DNA of 64,000 nucleotides from Daejeonella sp. JGW-45 (GTDB lineage Bacteria; Bacteroidota; Bacteroidia; Sphingobacteriales; Sphingobacteriaceae): contig NZ_JARKNC010000010.1 of assembly GCF_029360805.1 (NCBI RefSeq), positions 733,287 to 797,286 on the forward strand. The letters are read 5' to 3'. Made by a program: the position numbers and the translations under genes. How positions within the stretch are numbered: the first letter of the stretch is position 1; each line of letters begins with the position of its first letter. The notes beneath the pieces are model-generated. The model saw only the letters and a program-made list of their open reading frames with translations. It was not told where the DNA came from and ran no database searches. Below, piece by piece: positions 16,088 through 24,754 of this stretch.

Positions 16088-17017
16088 ATGTTTGATTACG
16101 ATGCAGAAAGAGTACGGGCCGTCCTACTGGAGATTACCCGTGCTAATATCTCTCCCGACGCCGGCGATTGGTTCGAAGCTAATTTGAAGGCGAAGGCTCT
16201 GCCGGCGATAAACTCAACCTTTTCGGTCATGCCCAGGAAGACAGGTAAGGGCGTGATTACGGTTCAAGAGCCGGATTTTGGAACGATATCCCAAATTAAA
16301 CCAGGCTTATCTTTGCAGGGTTGGAGTGCCGACCGGCTTGCCCGTGTTTGCTTCCTGATCCATCTAGACCCATCAGATAAGGATACCTATCTTAAAACTA
16401 TTGAAAGCCTGTTTATGGCGGCAGAGATGTCAGAATTGACGGCTCTTTATTCATCGCTTCCTCTGCTGGCTTACCCTGAGGACTGGAAGATGAGATGCGC
16501 CGAAGGGATCAGAAGCAATATTGCAGATGTTCTGGAGGCGGTCATGTATCACAATCCTTATCCCGCAAAGTACCTGGATGATAAAGCGTGGAACCAATTG
16601 GTTATGAAAGCTGTGTTTACGGACAAAGACATTAACCAGATATATGGTATCGATGAGAGGGCGAATGCGGAACTGGCGCTTATTCTTTCTGATTATGCTC
16701 ATGAGCGCTGGGCTGCTGGTCGAAGCGTTAATCCTTTACTGTGGAGGCCAACATCGAAATTTATTGATGCCAGGATATTGAATGACCTTCGGAAAGTACT
16801 TTCGGAGGGGGCGATGGAAGAGAAGGTGGCGGCGGCGCTTGCCATTTACAATTCTGATTCGGATGAAGCCAGGGCTCTTCTGTCAGATTATAAGCAACTA
16901 GTATCGATGATAGAGAACAGGGATTTAGCCTGGGACCGGTTATATGGGGTACGAGAAACGGGATACGAGATGCGAGATACGAGAAGCGAGATACGGGATA
17001 CGAGAAGTGAGATATGA
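16088..17017 (+). CDS. eboA: EboA domain protein
   Basis: 309 residues, mainly alpha-helical, with no catalytic motif that I can recognise. Identification rests on position: it opens an eboA-eboB-eboC-eboD-eboE-eboF series on one strand, the order known for the ebo cluster. The conserved-looking block is LYSSLPLLAYPEDWKMRCAEGIRSNIADVLEAVMYHNPYPAKYLDD. The last 22 residues (from VRETGYE, with two RDTRSEI units) are the translation of a heptad DNA repeat, so the genuine family part ends at about residue 287. Confidence 0.85.
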   Translation: MFDYDAERVRAVLLEITRANISPDAGDWFEANLKAKALPAINSTFSVMPRKTGKGVITVQEPDFGTISQIKPGLSLQGWSADRLARVCFLIHLDPSDKDTYLKTIESLFMAAEMSELTALYSSLPLLAYPEDWKMRCAEGIRSNIADVLEAVMYHNPYPAKYLDDKAWNQLVMKAVFTDKDINQIYGIDERANAELALILSDYAHERWAAGRSVNPLLWRPTSKFIDARILNDLRKVLSEGAMEEKVAAALAIYNSDSDEARALLSDYKQLVSMIENRDLAWDRLYGVRETGYEMRDTRSEIRDTRSEI

Positions 17018-17094
17018 GATACGAGAAGTGAGATACGAGATATGAGATGGGAAATGAGCTGCTTTCTCGCTTCTCGTATCTCGCTTCTCACATC
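16951..17094. repeat. heptad array with inverted copy, between eboA and eboB
   Basis: Fifteen consecutive 7-bp units (ACGAGAA, ACGGGAT, ACGAGAT, GCGAGAT and variants) run from 16951 to 17055. An inverted copy follows at about 17063-17094, so the transcript could fold into a long hairpin. The eboA stop (17015-17017) lies inside the array. Because 7 bp times 3 equals 21 bp, the translated part has a 7-residue period (RDTRSEI). Confidence 0.92.
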
Positions 17095-17169
17095 TTTTCC
17101 CAGCAATAAATATTATTATTATACCCAATAGTATTATTAAAATAATACGCCATTTTAGATATTACGACT

Positions 17170-18156
17170 ATGTGCTGTACTCATTCATTCGAAGATAGGA
17201 GACCAATAGACGCTGTAAGCGAAAAACTGGATCTTGAGAACATAAAGGGAATGAAGTTCTTTGACCCTCATGTTCACATGACTTCCCGTACAACTGATGA
17301 TTATCAGGCTATGGCTGATGCAGGTATCGTTGCGTTAATAGAGCCGGCATTCTGGCTCGGGCAGCCCCGCACCGGTATAGATAGTTTCCGCGATTATTAC
17401 AGCAGCCTGATCGGATGGGAGAGGTTCCGGTCGTCTCAATTTGGTATCAGGCATTACTGCACCATCGGACTTAATTCGAGGGAGGCAAATAACGAGAAGC
17501 TGGCCGAAGAGGTTATGGATATGCTGCCCCTGTTTATTTATAAGGAAGGAGTGGTAGGAATCGGGGAAATAGGTTTTGATGACCAGACTGCTGCCGAGGA
17601 AAAATATTACCGCGCACAGCTTGAGCTTGCTAAGGAGTCGGGCCTTCCGGTGCAAGTACATACCCCACATCGTGACAAGAAAAGAGGCACTCTAAGAAGT
17701 ATGGATATCGCTTTGGAACATGGACTTGAGCCGGGAAAAGTTATAATTGATCATAATAATGAAGAAACCGTAAAGGACGTTCTGGACCGCGGATTCTGGG
17801 CCGCATTTACTATTTACCCCTTTACTAAAATGGGTAATGAGCGGATGGTCGAAGTAGCTAAACAATATGGGCCTGAGCATATTATGATTAACTCTGCGGC
17901 CGATTGGGGGATTAGTGACCCTCTGGCTGTTCCGAAGACTGCTGCCCTGATGAAGATCAAGGGTATCAGTGATGAGGCTATTAAGCTAATAACCTATTCA
18001 AACGCTATCGCTGCCTTTGCGCAAAGCGGTCAGATCGATGAGAAAGACTTTAATGTAGCCGTTTCTGTAGATCAAAGTCAGAAGTTTGAAGGCAATACTA
18101 TACTTCGCGGCGGTCAGCAGCCAAGAACCGATAAATCTTCTATTATTATAAGTTAG
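17170..18156 (+). CDS. eboB: EboB, TatD-like metal-dependent hydrolase
   Basis: 328 residues with a TIM-barrel amidohydrolase fold. The HxH motif is in FFDPHVHMTSRTTDDYQAM, a Glu metal ligand in GVVGIGEIGFDD, His ligands in PVQVHTPHRDKK and VIIDHNNEE, and a terminal Asp in MINSAADWGISD. This is the TatD-related protein of the ebo cluster. An alternative ATG at 17251 would start at MKFFDPHVHM; I keep 17170 because LENIKG before it resembles the family's lead-in. It follows the heptad array, and eboC begins 2 bp after its stop. Confidence 0.9.
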   Translation: MCCTHSFEDRRPIDAVSEKLDLENIKGMKFFDPHVHMTSRTTDDYQAMADAGIVALIEPAFWLGQPRTGIDSFRDYYSSLIGWERFRSSQFGIRHYCTIGLNSREANNEKLAEEVMDMLPLFIYKEGVVGIGEIGFDDQTAAEEKYYRAQLELAKESGLPVQVHTPHRDKKRGTLRSMDIALEHGLEPGKVIIDHNNEETVKDVLDRGFWAAFTIYPFTKMGNERMVEVAKQYGPEHIMINSAADWGISDPLAVPKTAALMKIKGISDEAIKLITYSNAIAAFAQSGQIDEKDFNVAVSVDQSQKFEGNTILRGGQQPRTDKSSIIIS

Positions 18157-18157
18157 T

Positions 18158-19039
18158 TTGGCGAGCATCAATACCTATCTGCGTTTAGTACGCCCGGCGA
18201 ATGTAGTAACATCTGTGGCGGATGTGTTGGCTGGTATCGCGATATCCGGATATTTCCTGGGCGGGAACGTGAATTACTTCTCCGTTTTGCTGCTGTGTAT
18301 TTCTACTATTTGTCTTTATGCGGGCGGGATAGTATTCAACGATGTTTTTGACGCTGAGCTCGATAGATTCGAGCGTCCGGAGCGGGCAATCCCAAGCGGG
18401 GCGATCCGTATTGGCCAGGCTGGTTTGTTTGGGACGGTGCTTCTCCTCATTGGTATTGGATCGGCCTTTGCTTTCGGTATTCTCTCGGGGATCATTGCAC
18501 TGGGTATTGCTATCGCTGCACTGATGTATAATAAATTCAGCAAACATTATTCCCTTCTCGGGCCGTTTAATATGGGTGTATGCCGGGGTTTGAATTTGTG
18601 GCTGGGGCTGAGCATTCTTTCATACGGTTTTAATCAGTGGCAGATCCTGGGGATGATTCCCCTGATGTATATCTTTTCGATCACAATGATAAGCCAGGGG
18701 GAAGTACATGGCGGGAATATCCGTAACCTGTACATCGGCGGCATATTATACCTTTTGGTGATATGTTTTATCTTAACAGTATCTAAAATACAGGACAATG
18801 TAGTGCTAACATTGATTTTTTTACTGCCTTTCGCCTTTATGATACTCAAGCCCTTATTTGAGGCTATCCAGGAACCAGTGGGAAGAAATATAGGTAAGGC
18901 TGTAAAAGCCGGCGTAATTTCTTTGATCCTGATGGATGCAGCCTGGGCGGCCGCGTTTGGATCGATATACGCAGCAGTATTTATTGCATGCCTTTTACCT
19001 GTGTCGTTATGGCTGGCAAAGCGTTTTGCCGTTACTTAA
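18158..19039 (+). CDS. eboC: EboC, UbiA-family prenyltransferase-like membrane protein
   Basis: 293 residues with about nine membrane helices. The first Asp-rich motif is clear: N61DxxD65xxxD69 followed by PERAIPSG. The second UbiA Asp-rich motif is not canonical; the equivalent loop appears to read SQGEVHGGNIRN. The start is TTG at 18158, one base after the eboB stop codon, so it is translationally tied to eboB. In the ebo cluster this is the prenyltransferase-like component, and it would act in the inner membrane on an undetermined acceptor. Confidence 0.9.
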   Translation: MASINTYLRLVRPANVVTSVADVLAGIAISGYFLGGNVNYFSVLLLCISTICLYAGGIVFNDVFDAELDRFERPERAIPSGAIRIGQAGLFGTVLLLIGIGSAFAFGILSGIIALGIAIAALMYNKFSKHYSLLGPFNMGVCRGLNLWLGLSILSYGFNQWQILGMIPLMYIFSITMISQGEVHGGNIRNLYIGGILYLLVICFILTVSKIQDNVVLTLIFLLPFAFMILKPLFEAIQEPVGRNIGKAVKAGVISLILMDAAWAAAFGSIYAAVFIACLLPVSLWLAKRFAVT

Positions 19040-19098
19040 TTTATAAATAATTTACAGGATCATCCGGTTTACGTGCCCGGCCCTGACCCGCTCTTATT

Positions 19099-20244
19099 AT
19101 GGAACATCTTCAGCAGTCTTTTAATATCAGGTTTGAATACAAAGTTTATTTTACGTCGGGGCTTTTCGACACTTCAAATAAACTTTTCAGTGATTTTTTA
19201 AATAGTGCCGCGGTTGCGGGAATACCTAAAAAGATCCTGTTCGTTGTTGATCAGGGTGCATTTGATGTTGCGGCCGACCTTAAGGAGAAGCTAAAAAAAT
19301 ATTTCGACACCTATAAGGAAGTTCAGCTGGTACAGGATATTATAACCGTTCCGGGTGGGGAAGTGGTTAAAAACGAAACAAAGTATTTCGATGAGATACT
19401 GGAAGCTGTAAATGACCATAAAATAGACAGGCATTCATATATCGCTGCTATAGGCGGCGGTTCGGTGCTTGATTTGGTCGGGTATGCAGCTGCGGTTTCA
19501 CACAGAGGTATAAAACATATTCGTATTCCTACTACAGTTTTATCGCAAAATGATTCCGGCGTAGGAGTCAAAAACGGTATCAATTACTTCGGAAAGAAGA
19601 ATTTCCTGGGAACTTTCGCGCCTCCCGTCGCGGTATTTAATGACGAGCTTTACCTGACAACGCTTAGCGACCGGGATTGGCGATCTGGAATTTCGGAAGC
19701 CGTGAAGGTGGCTCTTATAAAAGATCCCGCATTTTTCACCTGGCTTGAAGAAAACGCCGGTGCCCTGGTAAGCCGCGACCTGAAAACTATGAATTATCTG
19801 GTGCGCCGCTGTGCTGAACTTCACATGCAACATATTGCTGGCCTTGACCCGTTTGAAACGGGTTCTTCCCGTCCCCTCGATTTCGGTCACTGGAGCGCTC
19901 ATAAATTGGAGCAGCTTTCTGCGTTTGAAGTTTTGCATGGAGAGGCCGTCGCTATGGGTATGGCTCTGGATACAGTTTATTCGAATTTGTCGGGCCGGCT
20001 TTCTGACGGTGAAACCGAGAGAATTATCGGTCTGCTGCAAAAGTTTGGTTTTGAGTTAACCCATCCCCTGATGGAAGTTGAGGATCCGGAAAGTGCCATT
20101 CTGCGTGGTCTTGAGGAGTTTCGCGAGCACCTGGGTGGGCGACTAACGATCATGTTATTAAACAGGATAGGATCCGGAACGGAAGTGCATGAGATTGATA
20201 CCGATATTTTAAGGCTGTCAGGTATAAAACTAAAGACTTATTAA
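19099..20244 (+). CDS. eboD: EboD, 3-dehydroquinate-synthase-like sugar phosphate cyclase
   Basis: 381 residues. The NAD-binding stretch is AAIGGGSVLDLVGYAAA (Gly119-121). Predicted metal ligands are Glu200 (GISEAVKVALIKD), His264 (DFGHWSAHKLE) and His280 (LHGEAVAMG), with His268 as the catalytic partner. The substrate-site segment SQNDSGVGVKNGINYFGKKN resembles C7-cyclitol synthases (2-epi-5-epi-valiolone synthase type) more than housekeeping AroB (VDSSVGGKTGVN). Its product has not been deduced. The TAATG junction with eboE indicates translational coupling. Confidence 0.9.
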   Translation: MEHLQQSFNIRFEYKVYFTSGLFDTSNKLFSDFLNSAAVAGIPKKILFVVDQGAFDVAADLKEKLKKYFDTYKEVQLVQDIITVPGGEVVKNETKYFDEILEAVNDHKIDRHSYIAAIGGGSVLDLVGYAAAVSHRGIKHIRIPTTVLSQNDSGVGVKNGINYFGKKNFLGTFAPPVAVFNDELYLTTLSDRDWRSGISEAVKVALIKDPAFFTWLEENAGALVSRDLKTMNYLVRRCAELHMQHIAGLDPFETGSSRPLDFGHWSAHKLEQLSAFEVLHGEAVAMGMALDTVYSNLSGRLSDGETERIIGLLQKFGFELTHPLMEVEDPESAILRGLEEFREHLGGRLTIMLLNRIGSGTEVHEIDTDILRLSGIKLKTY

Positions 20245-21455
20245 TGGAACTGAGTGCGGGACATTTAACTTACTGTACTAACATTCATGCAGGCGAATCG
20301 TGGGATGCCCACTTCGAATCGCTTAAGAAAAACTTCCCGCTCATAAAGGCCCATGTGTCTAAGGATATGCCTATGGGGATAGGTTTGAGATTGTCGAACA
20401 TCGCCAGCATTGATCTTCAGGACAGTAGTAAGCTGCAAGAATTTAAGTTGTGGCTGCAAGATCATAGCGCCTACGTTTTTACAATGAACGGATTTCCCTA
20501 CGGGGATTTTCACCATGCGGTTGTTAAAGACAAGGTTCATGCGCCAGATTGGTGCACGACCGAACGCCTGGATTATACCCTGCGATTATTTGATACCTTA
20601 AGCAAGTTACTTCCTGAAGGATTAAGCGGAGGTATCTCTACTTCTCCTCTTACCTACCGGCATTGGCATCCCTCAAAGGAGCAGTGGGAAAAAGCCATGA
20701 TCGCGTCGACCCTGAATATTGTTTCTGTACTCCGGGAACTCATCCTGATAAAGCGGAACAAAAATATTTCGATGCATCTGGACATTGAACCCGAACCAGA
20801 CGGTATGCTGGAAACCGGCCGTGAATTCATTGACTGGTACCAGGGAGTATTTCTCCCGATGGCCGTTGAAGATTTGAAAGTAAGCTTGAATATATCTGCC
20901 GAAAACGTAATCGCAGCTGCCAAAGAGCACATCTGCCTGTGTTATGACGTTTGTCATTTTGCAATAGGATATGAACCGCACCGGCAGGTTATAGATGAAC
21001 TCGTTGAAAGTGGAATAGCTGTTGGAAAGATTCAGATAAGTGCGGCTTTGAAGGCCCGCCTGCCTGATGATGTTGAGAGCCGAAATCTTATTGCCACAGA
21101 ATTTTCCAGGTTTAATGAGCCCACATATCTGCATCAGGTGGTTGCAAAAAAAGAAGATAACAGCGTAATTCGCTACCGGGATCTGCCCGCAGCGCTTGAG
21201 GATATACAAAATCCTGAAGTCGCAGAATGGCGGGCGCACTTTCACGTTCCTGTTTTCGTTAATGAAATGGGACTGTTAAATTCAACCCAGTCTGATATTG
21301 TAGAAGTGTTGAACATACAGAAGAGTTCCGCTTTCACATCGCATCTTGAAGTCGAAACCTATACCTGGGAGGTACTGCCTGAATCCTTGAAAGCTTCGAT
21401 AGACCAGTCGATAAGCAGGGAATTAAATTGGGTTAGAGGGGTGTTGGGGGATTAG
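20244..21455 (+). CDS. eboE: EboE, xylose-isomerase-like TIM-barrel protein
   Basis: 403 residues. It opens with the family signature LTYCTNIHAGESWDAHFESLK. Metal-site candidates are MHLDIEPEPDG, CYDVCHFAIGY and RAHFHVPVF, consistent with a divalent-metal TIM-barrel isomerase/epimerase of the AP-endonuclease-2 superfamily. It is called the metabolite traffic protein EboE in annotated genomes. Its ATG overlaps the eboD stop by one base. The heptad array starts right after its stop. Confidence 0.9.
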   Translation: MELSAGHLTYCTNIHAGESWDAHFESLKKNFPLIKAHVSKDMPMGIGLRLSNIASIDLQDSSKLQEFKLWLQDHSAYVFTMNGFPYGDFHHAVVKDKVHAPDWCTTERLDYTLRLFDTLSKLLPEGLSGGISTSPLTYRHWHPSKEQWEKAMIASTLNIVSVLRELILIKRNKNISMHLDIEPEPDGMLETGREFIDWYQGVFLPMAVEDLKVSLNISAENVIAAAKEHICLCYDVCHFAIGYEPHRQVIDELVESGIAVGKIQISAALKARLPDDVESRNLIATEFSRFNEPTYLHQVVAKKEDNSVIRYRDLPAALEDIQNPEVAEWRAHFHVPVFVNEMGLLNSTQSDIVEVLNIQKSSAFTSHLEVETYTWEVLPESLKASIDQSISRELNWVRGVLGD

Positions 21456-21456
21456 G

Positions 21457-21596
21457 AACCAAGAACCAGGAACCAGGAACCAAGAATCAAGAACAAAGAA
21501 TCAAGAACAAAGACCAGGAACCAGGAAAAAAGCCGGCGGCAAGAAGCTGATAGCTGATAGCTGATAGCCCATAGCCCATAGCCCCCATAACCCATA
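21457..21596. repeat. two adjacent heptad arrays between eboE and eboF
   Basis: 21457-21532 consists of AACCAAG, AACCAGG, AATCAAG, AACAAAG and similar 7-bp units (one unit is 6 bp). After 13 bp, 21546-21596 carries GCTGATA three times, then GCCCATA-type units. Both share the 7-bp period of other arrays in the window but have unrelated consensus sequences. They fill the 150-bp gap between eboE and eboF. Confidence 0.92.
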
Positions 21597-21605
21597 TCTC
21601 AAACC

Positions 21606-22967
21606 ATGAAAAAGACTGTCGTAATAGATGTTGTAGGATTATCAACTTCGGTGATTGGAGAAAATACGCCTTTTCTCAAAGAATATATCTCCCGTAAACA
21701 CCTGGTTAATATCGAGCCAGTCCTGCCGGCTGTCACCACTTCTGCTCAATCCACATACATTACCGGTAAGTGGCCCTCGGAAACAGGGATAGTTGGAAAT
21801 GGATGGTATGATCACACGGATTCTGAGATAAAGTTCTGGAAGCAATCCAATAAGCTTGTAGGGGGTGAAAAGATATGGGAAAGGGCAAAAAAAGAAGATC
21901 CTTCCTTTACCTGTTCAAAGATGTTCTGGTGGTATAATATGTATTCATCTGCAGATTATGCTGTAACACCGCGTCCTAACTATCTTGCCGATGGAAGGAA
22001 GATGCCCGATTGCTATTCTCATCCTGCAGAATTAAGGGATATCTTGCAGGAGAAACTCGGTCAATTTCCACTGTTCCAGTTCTGGGGACCGGGTGCTAAT
22101 ATTAAATCTACTAAATGGATCGCGGATGCCTCAATGCTGACCGATGATCTGTATGATCCGACGTTAACCTTAATTTATCTTCCCCACCTCGACTATTGCC
22201 TTCAGAAATTTGGGCCCGACCTTTCGAAAGTGGGACAAGAGCTGAGTGAGGTGGATGAGGTGATCAGGCAGCTCGTCACGTTTTATGAAAAGAAGGGCGC
22301 TGAAATAATAATATTGTCTGAATATGGGATATCGCCGGTAAGCAGGCCTATTCATATAAACCGGATCCTGCGGAAAAATGATCTGCTCAACATCCGTGTT
22401 GAAAGAGGACTGGAACTTCTGGATGCGGGCGCATCGAAGGCCTTTGCAGTTGCGGATCATCAGATAGCGCATATTTATGTTAATGATGGTTCAACTTCAA
22501 GCCAGGTCAGGTCATTGTTGGAAGGTATCCCGGGTATCGAATTGATATTAGATAAAGAGCAGCAAAAGGCATATCATATCGATCACGAGCGCTCGGGTGA
22601 TTTCGTCATAATGGCGGACAAGGACAGCTGGTTTACCTATTATTTCTGGCTCGACGATGCTAAAGCACCTGATTACGCCCGCTGTGTGGATATTCATAAA
22701 AAGCCGGGCTATGATCCCGTCGAAATGTTTATGAGCTCCAAGCTTCGCGCAGGCTATAAATTACTGAGAAAAAAAGTGGGATTTCGTTATGTGATGGACG
22801 TAATACCACTCGATGCAGAATTAATAAGAGGCTCTCATGGACGGACAGGGGTTGAGTCTAAATACCAGCCGGTGTTGATATCCGACAAAAAAAATCATGG
22901 GCAAGCGCTCCCGGCTACGGAAGTTTATAAGCTGATTTGGGAGATATTAAGCCGCAATAAATTCTAG
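21606..22967 (+). CDS. eboF: EboF, alkaline phosphatase/nucleotide pyrophosphatase family protein
   Basis: 453 residues with the alkaline-phosphatase-superfamily metal core: N-terminal Asp in KKTVVIDVVG, a nucleophile Thr/Ser region AVTTSAQSTYITGKWP, LIYLPHLDYCLQKFG, LSEYGISPV and RGSHGRTGVES. It resembles type I phosphodiesterase/nucleotide pyrophosphatase enzymes. There is no signal peptide, so it is predicted to be cytoplasmic. It is the last ebo gene, separated from eboE only by the repeat arrays, and a new regulatory unit (sigma factor) begins 62 bp later. Confidence 0.88.
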   Translation: MKKTVVIDVVGLSTSVIGENTPFLKEYISRKHLVNIEPVLPAVTTSAQSTYITGKWPSETGIVGNGWYDHTDSEIKFWKQSNKLVGGEKIWERAKKEDPSFTCSKMFWWYNMYSSADYAVTPRPNYLADGRKMPDCYSHPAELRDILQEKLGQFPLFQFWGPGANIKSTKWIADASMLTDDLYDPTLTLIYLPHLDYCLQKFGPDLSKVGQELSEVDEVIRQLVTFYEKKGAEIIILSEYGISPVSRPIHINRILRKNDLLNIRVERGLELLDAGASKAFAVADHQIAHIYVNDGSTSSQVRSLLEGIPGIELILDKEQQKAYHIDHERSGDFVIMADKDSWFTYYFWLDDAKAPDYARCVDIHKKPGYDPVEMFMSSKLRAGYKLLRKKVGFRYVMDVIPLDAELIRGSHGRTGVESKYQPVLISDKKNHGQALPATEVYKLIWEILSRNKF

Positions 22968-23029
22968 ATCTCTTTGATTTATTTATTGTAAAATTTCTGC
23001 TATCTTACACTTGGTTATATCCAATTTAA

Positions 23030-23596
23030 GTGAAACAGCGATTTGAAAATCTTCCGGATATTGTAACAAGGCTTGCCATTTCAGGTAGTGAGCAGGCGTA
23101 CAGGGAATTGTTTGACCTCTTGTATATACCTGTGAAAGAGTTTGCTTTTTGTATCCTGCGTTCAAATGAAGAGGCTGAGGAAATATCTGAGGATGTATTG
23201 ATCTCCCTGTGGAATAACCGGAAGAAATTACCTGAAATAGAAAATGTTCATGTTTATGCGCTTGTAATTGCAAAAAATCTTTCACTGAATCTTTTAAAGA
23301 AAAATTCAAAAACTAAGACAAGCTCTATCGACGAAGTTGACATGAATTTTTTCTTCGACGGATCAAGCCCTGAACAGATCATCATTGATGAGGAACTGAA
23401 GAAGAGGCTTGAAAATGCGATACAATCCTTACCTCCCAAATGCCAGTTCGTTTTTAAGCTGGCCAAAGAAAATAATCTTAGTTATAAAGAGATAGGTCAG
23501 ATCTTGTCGATCTCGGCTAAAACTGTTGATGCCCATCTGGTAGCGGCTACACAAAAGTTGGCCAAAATCTTTAAGTCCGAGTTTCAAATTAAATAG
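23030..23596 (+). CDS. ECF RNA polymerase sigma factor
   Basis: 188 residues. Sigma region 2 spans about 25-85 (EAEEISEDVLISLWNNRKKLPEIENVHVYALVIAKN) and region 4 about 120-180 (ALQSLPPKCQFVFKL-type helix, LSYKEIGQILSISAKTVDAHLVAATQKL). The start is GTG at 23030. FecR and SusC/SusD follow on the same strand, so this is the trans-envelope-controlled sigma factor of the locus. It would be released when the STN domain of the receptor signals to FecR. Confidence 0.92.
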   Translation: MKQRFENLPDIVTRLAISGSEQAYRELFDLLYIPVKEFAFCILRSNEEAEEISEDVLISLWNNRKKLPEIENVHVYALVIAKNLSLNLLKKNSKTKTSSIDEVDMNFFFDGSSPEQIIIDEELKKRLENAIQSLPPKCQFVFKLAKENNLSYKEIGQILSISAKTVDAHLVAATQKLAKIFKSEFQIK

Positions 23597-23688
23597 CGTT
23601 GAAAATATATTTCAATGCAGGCTAGGGAATTCCTCTTTTTTTATTGTCCTTAAGTAAATATGGATCGGCAGAGTCTGAGACTGATATG

Positions 23689-24720
23689 GACGAACAACGC
23701 ATTGTTGAATTAATAACCCGTAAGATAGCAAAGGAAGCCACGGCCGAAGAGCTTGGTGAACTGTCATATCTTTTGACAAAATATCCTGATTCGGTTTATT
23801 ACGAAGCATTGCTTGAGCAGGTTTGGGAACTCGGTCAACCTCAGGCAGAACCCAATCTTGATGAAACCTTTGAGAAGCATAAGCTTAAGTATAAAACGGA
23901 TCTTAATTTCAAACGGGATATCGCCTTTTATAAACGACCCGCAGTACTTTTGACAGTTCTTGCCAGTACTTTAATTCTTATTGCGACTCAGTTCATCAAG
24001 AATGACATTCTCCGACCAAAGGAAGAGCGGGTTGAGATTATTGCTAAAAAGGGTATCCGGAAAGAATTTAAACTCCCTGATGGAACAATCGTAGTGCTGA
24101 ACAGCGGGAGTACAATATTGTACGATCCGGATATGACGAAACGCGAATACCGGGAAGTGGGTCTGATCGGTGAGGCTTATTTTAAGGTTGCTCATGATAA
24201 ATTACACCCTTTTATTGTCAAGGCCGGTAAGGTTGCAGTAAAGGTCTTAGGGACCGAATTTAATCTGAGAGCTTATCCGGATGAATTGGAATCAGAAACC
24301 ACGTTGATTAAAGGAGCTGTTGAGTTGACAGTTAATGACCAGCCAGATCAAAAATTTATTCTAAAGCCTTCGGAAAAAATTGTCCTTCTGGAAAAGGCAA
24401 AAAAAGAAGGAAGCGTAAAAGTCAGTTTTGTTGCGTCAATTGAGACTGTTTCTCCTGTCAGAGTTGGTGAGAACAAGTATATCGAAGAGATATCATGGAC
24501 AGAAAACAAGTTTGTCTTTCAAAACGAATCATTTGAAGAACTTATCCCAAAACTGGAACGCTGGTATAACGTGCGGATAGTATTGGAAGATCCCAGAATC
24601 AAATCTTACCGGTTTACCGGAGTTTTTATTAATGAGAATATAATACAGGCTTTACAAGCCATGCAATTAATCAAATCATTTAACTATAAACTCAATGAAA
24701 ATGAAATAAAGATCTACTAA
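23689..24720 (+). CDS. FecR-family anti-sigma factor
   Basis: 343 residues from the ATG at 23689 (MDEQRIVELITRK). A cytoplasmic sigma-binding N-terminus (ATAEELGELSYLLTKYPDS) is followed by one membrane helix (AVLLTVLASTLILIATQFI). The periplasmic FecR domain comes next (EFKLPDGTIVVLNSGSTILY, VREVGLIGEAYFKVAHD), then a DUF4974 C-terminal domain (FVFQNESFEELIPKLERWYNV). An upstream in-frame TTG at 23644 is possible but would add only a non-conserved tail. It links the receptor to the ECF sigma factor encoded upstream. Confidence 0.92.
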   Translation, partial: DEQRIVELITRKIAKEATAEELGELSYLLTKYPDSVYYEALLEQVWELGQPQAEPNLDETFEKHKLKYKTDLNFKRDIAFYKRPAVLLTVLASTLILIATQFIKNDILRPKEERVEIIAKKGIRKEFKLPDGTIVVLNSGSTILYDPDMTKREYREVGLIGEAYFKVAHDKLHPFIVKAGKVAVKVLGTEFNLRAYPDELESETTLIKGAVELTVNDQPDQKFILKPSEKIVLLEKAKKEGSVKVSFVASIETVSPVRVGENKYIEEISWTENKFVFQNESFEELIPKLERWYNVRIVLEDPRIKSYRFTGVFINENIIQALQAMQLIKSFNYKLNENEIKIY

Positions 24721-24728
24721 ATAAAAAA

Positions 24729-24754
24729 GCAGGAAATGCGCCAACATTCCCTGC
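24729..24754. terminator. hairpin between fecR and susC
   Basis: GCAGGAAATG (24729-24738) and CATTCCCTGC (24745-24754) pair with one mismatch around a 6-nt loop. There is no downstream T-run on the plus strand, so it is more likely an attenuator or processing site that lowers anti-sigma versus receptor coupling than a full terminator. It supports placing the susC start downstream, at 24817. Confidence 0.45.

Noticed and set aside
16951-17094. CRISPR or IS terminal repeats
   Set aside because: The units are 7 bp with no spacers, no transposase and no target-site duplication.
19099-20244. Housekeeping 3-dehydroquinate synthase (aroB)
   Set aside because: Its location in a complete ebo series, the stop/start overlap with eboE and the altered substrate-site segment fit EboD better.
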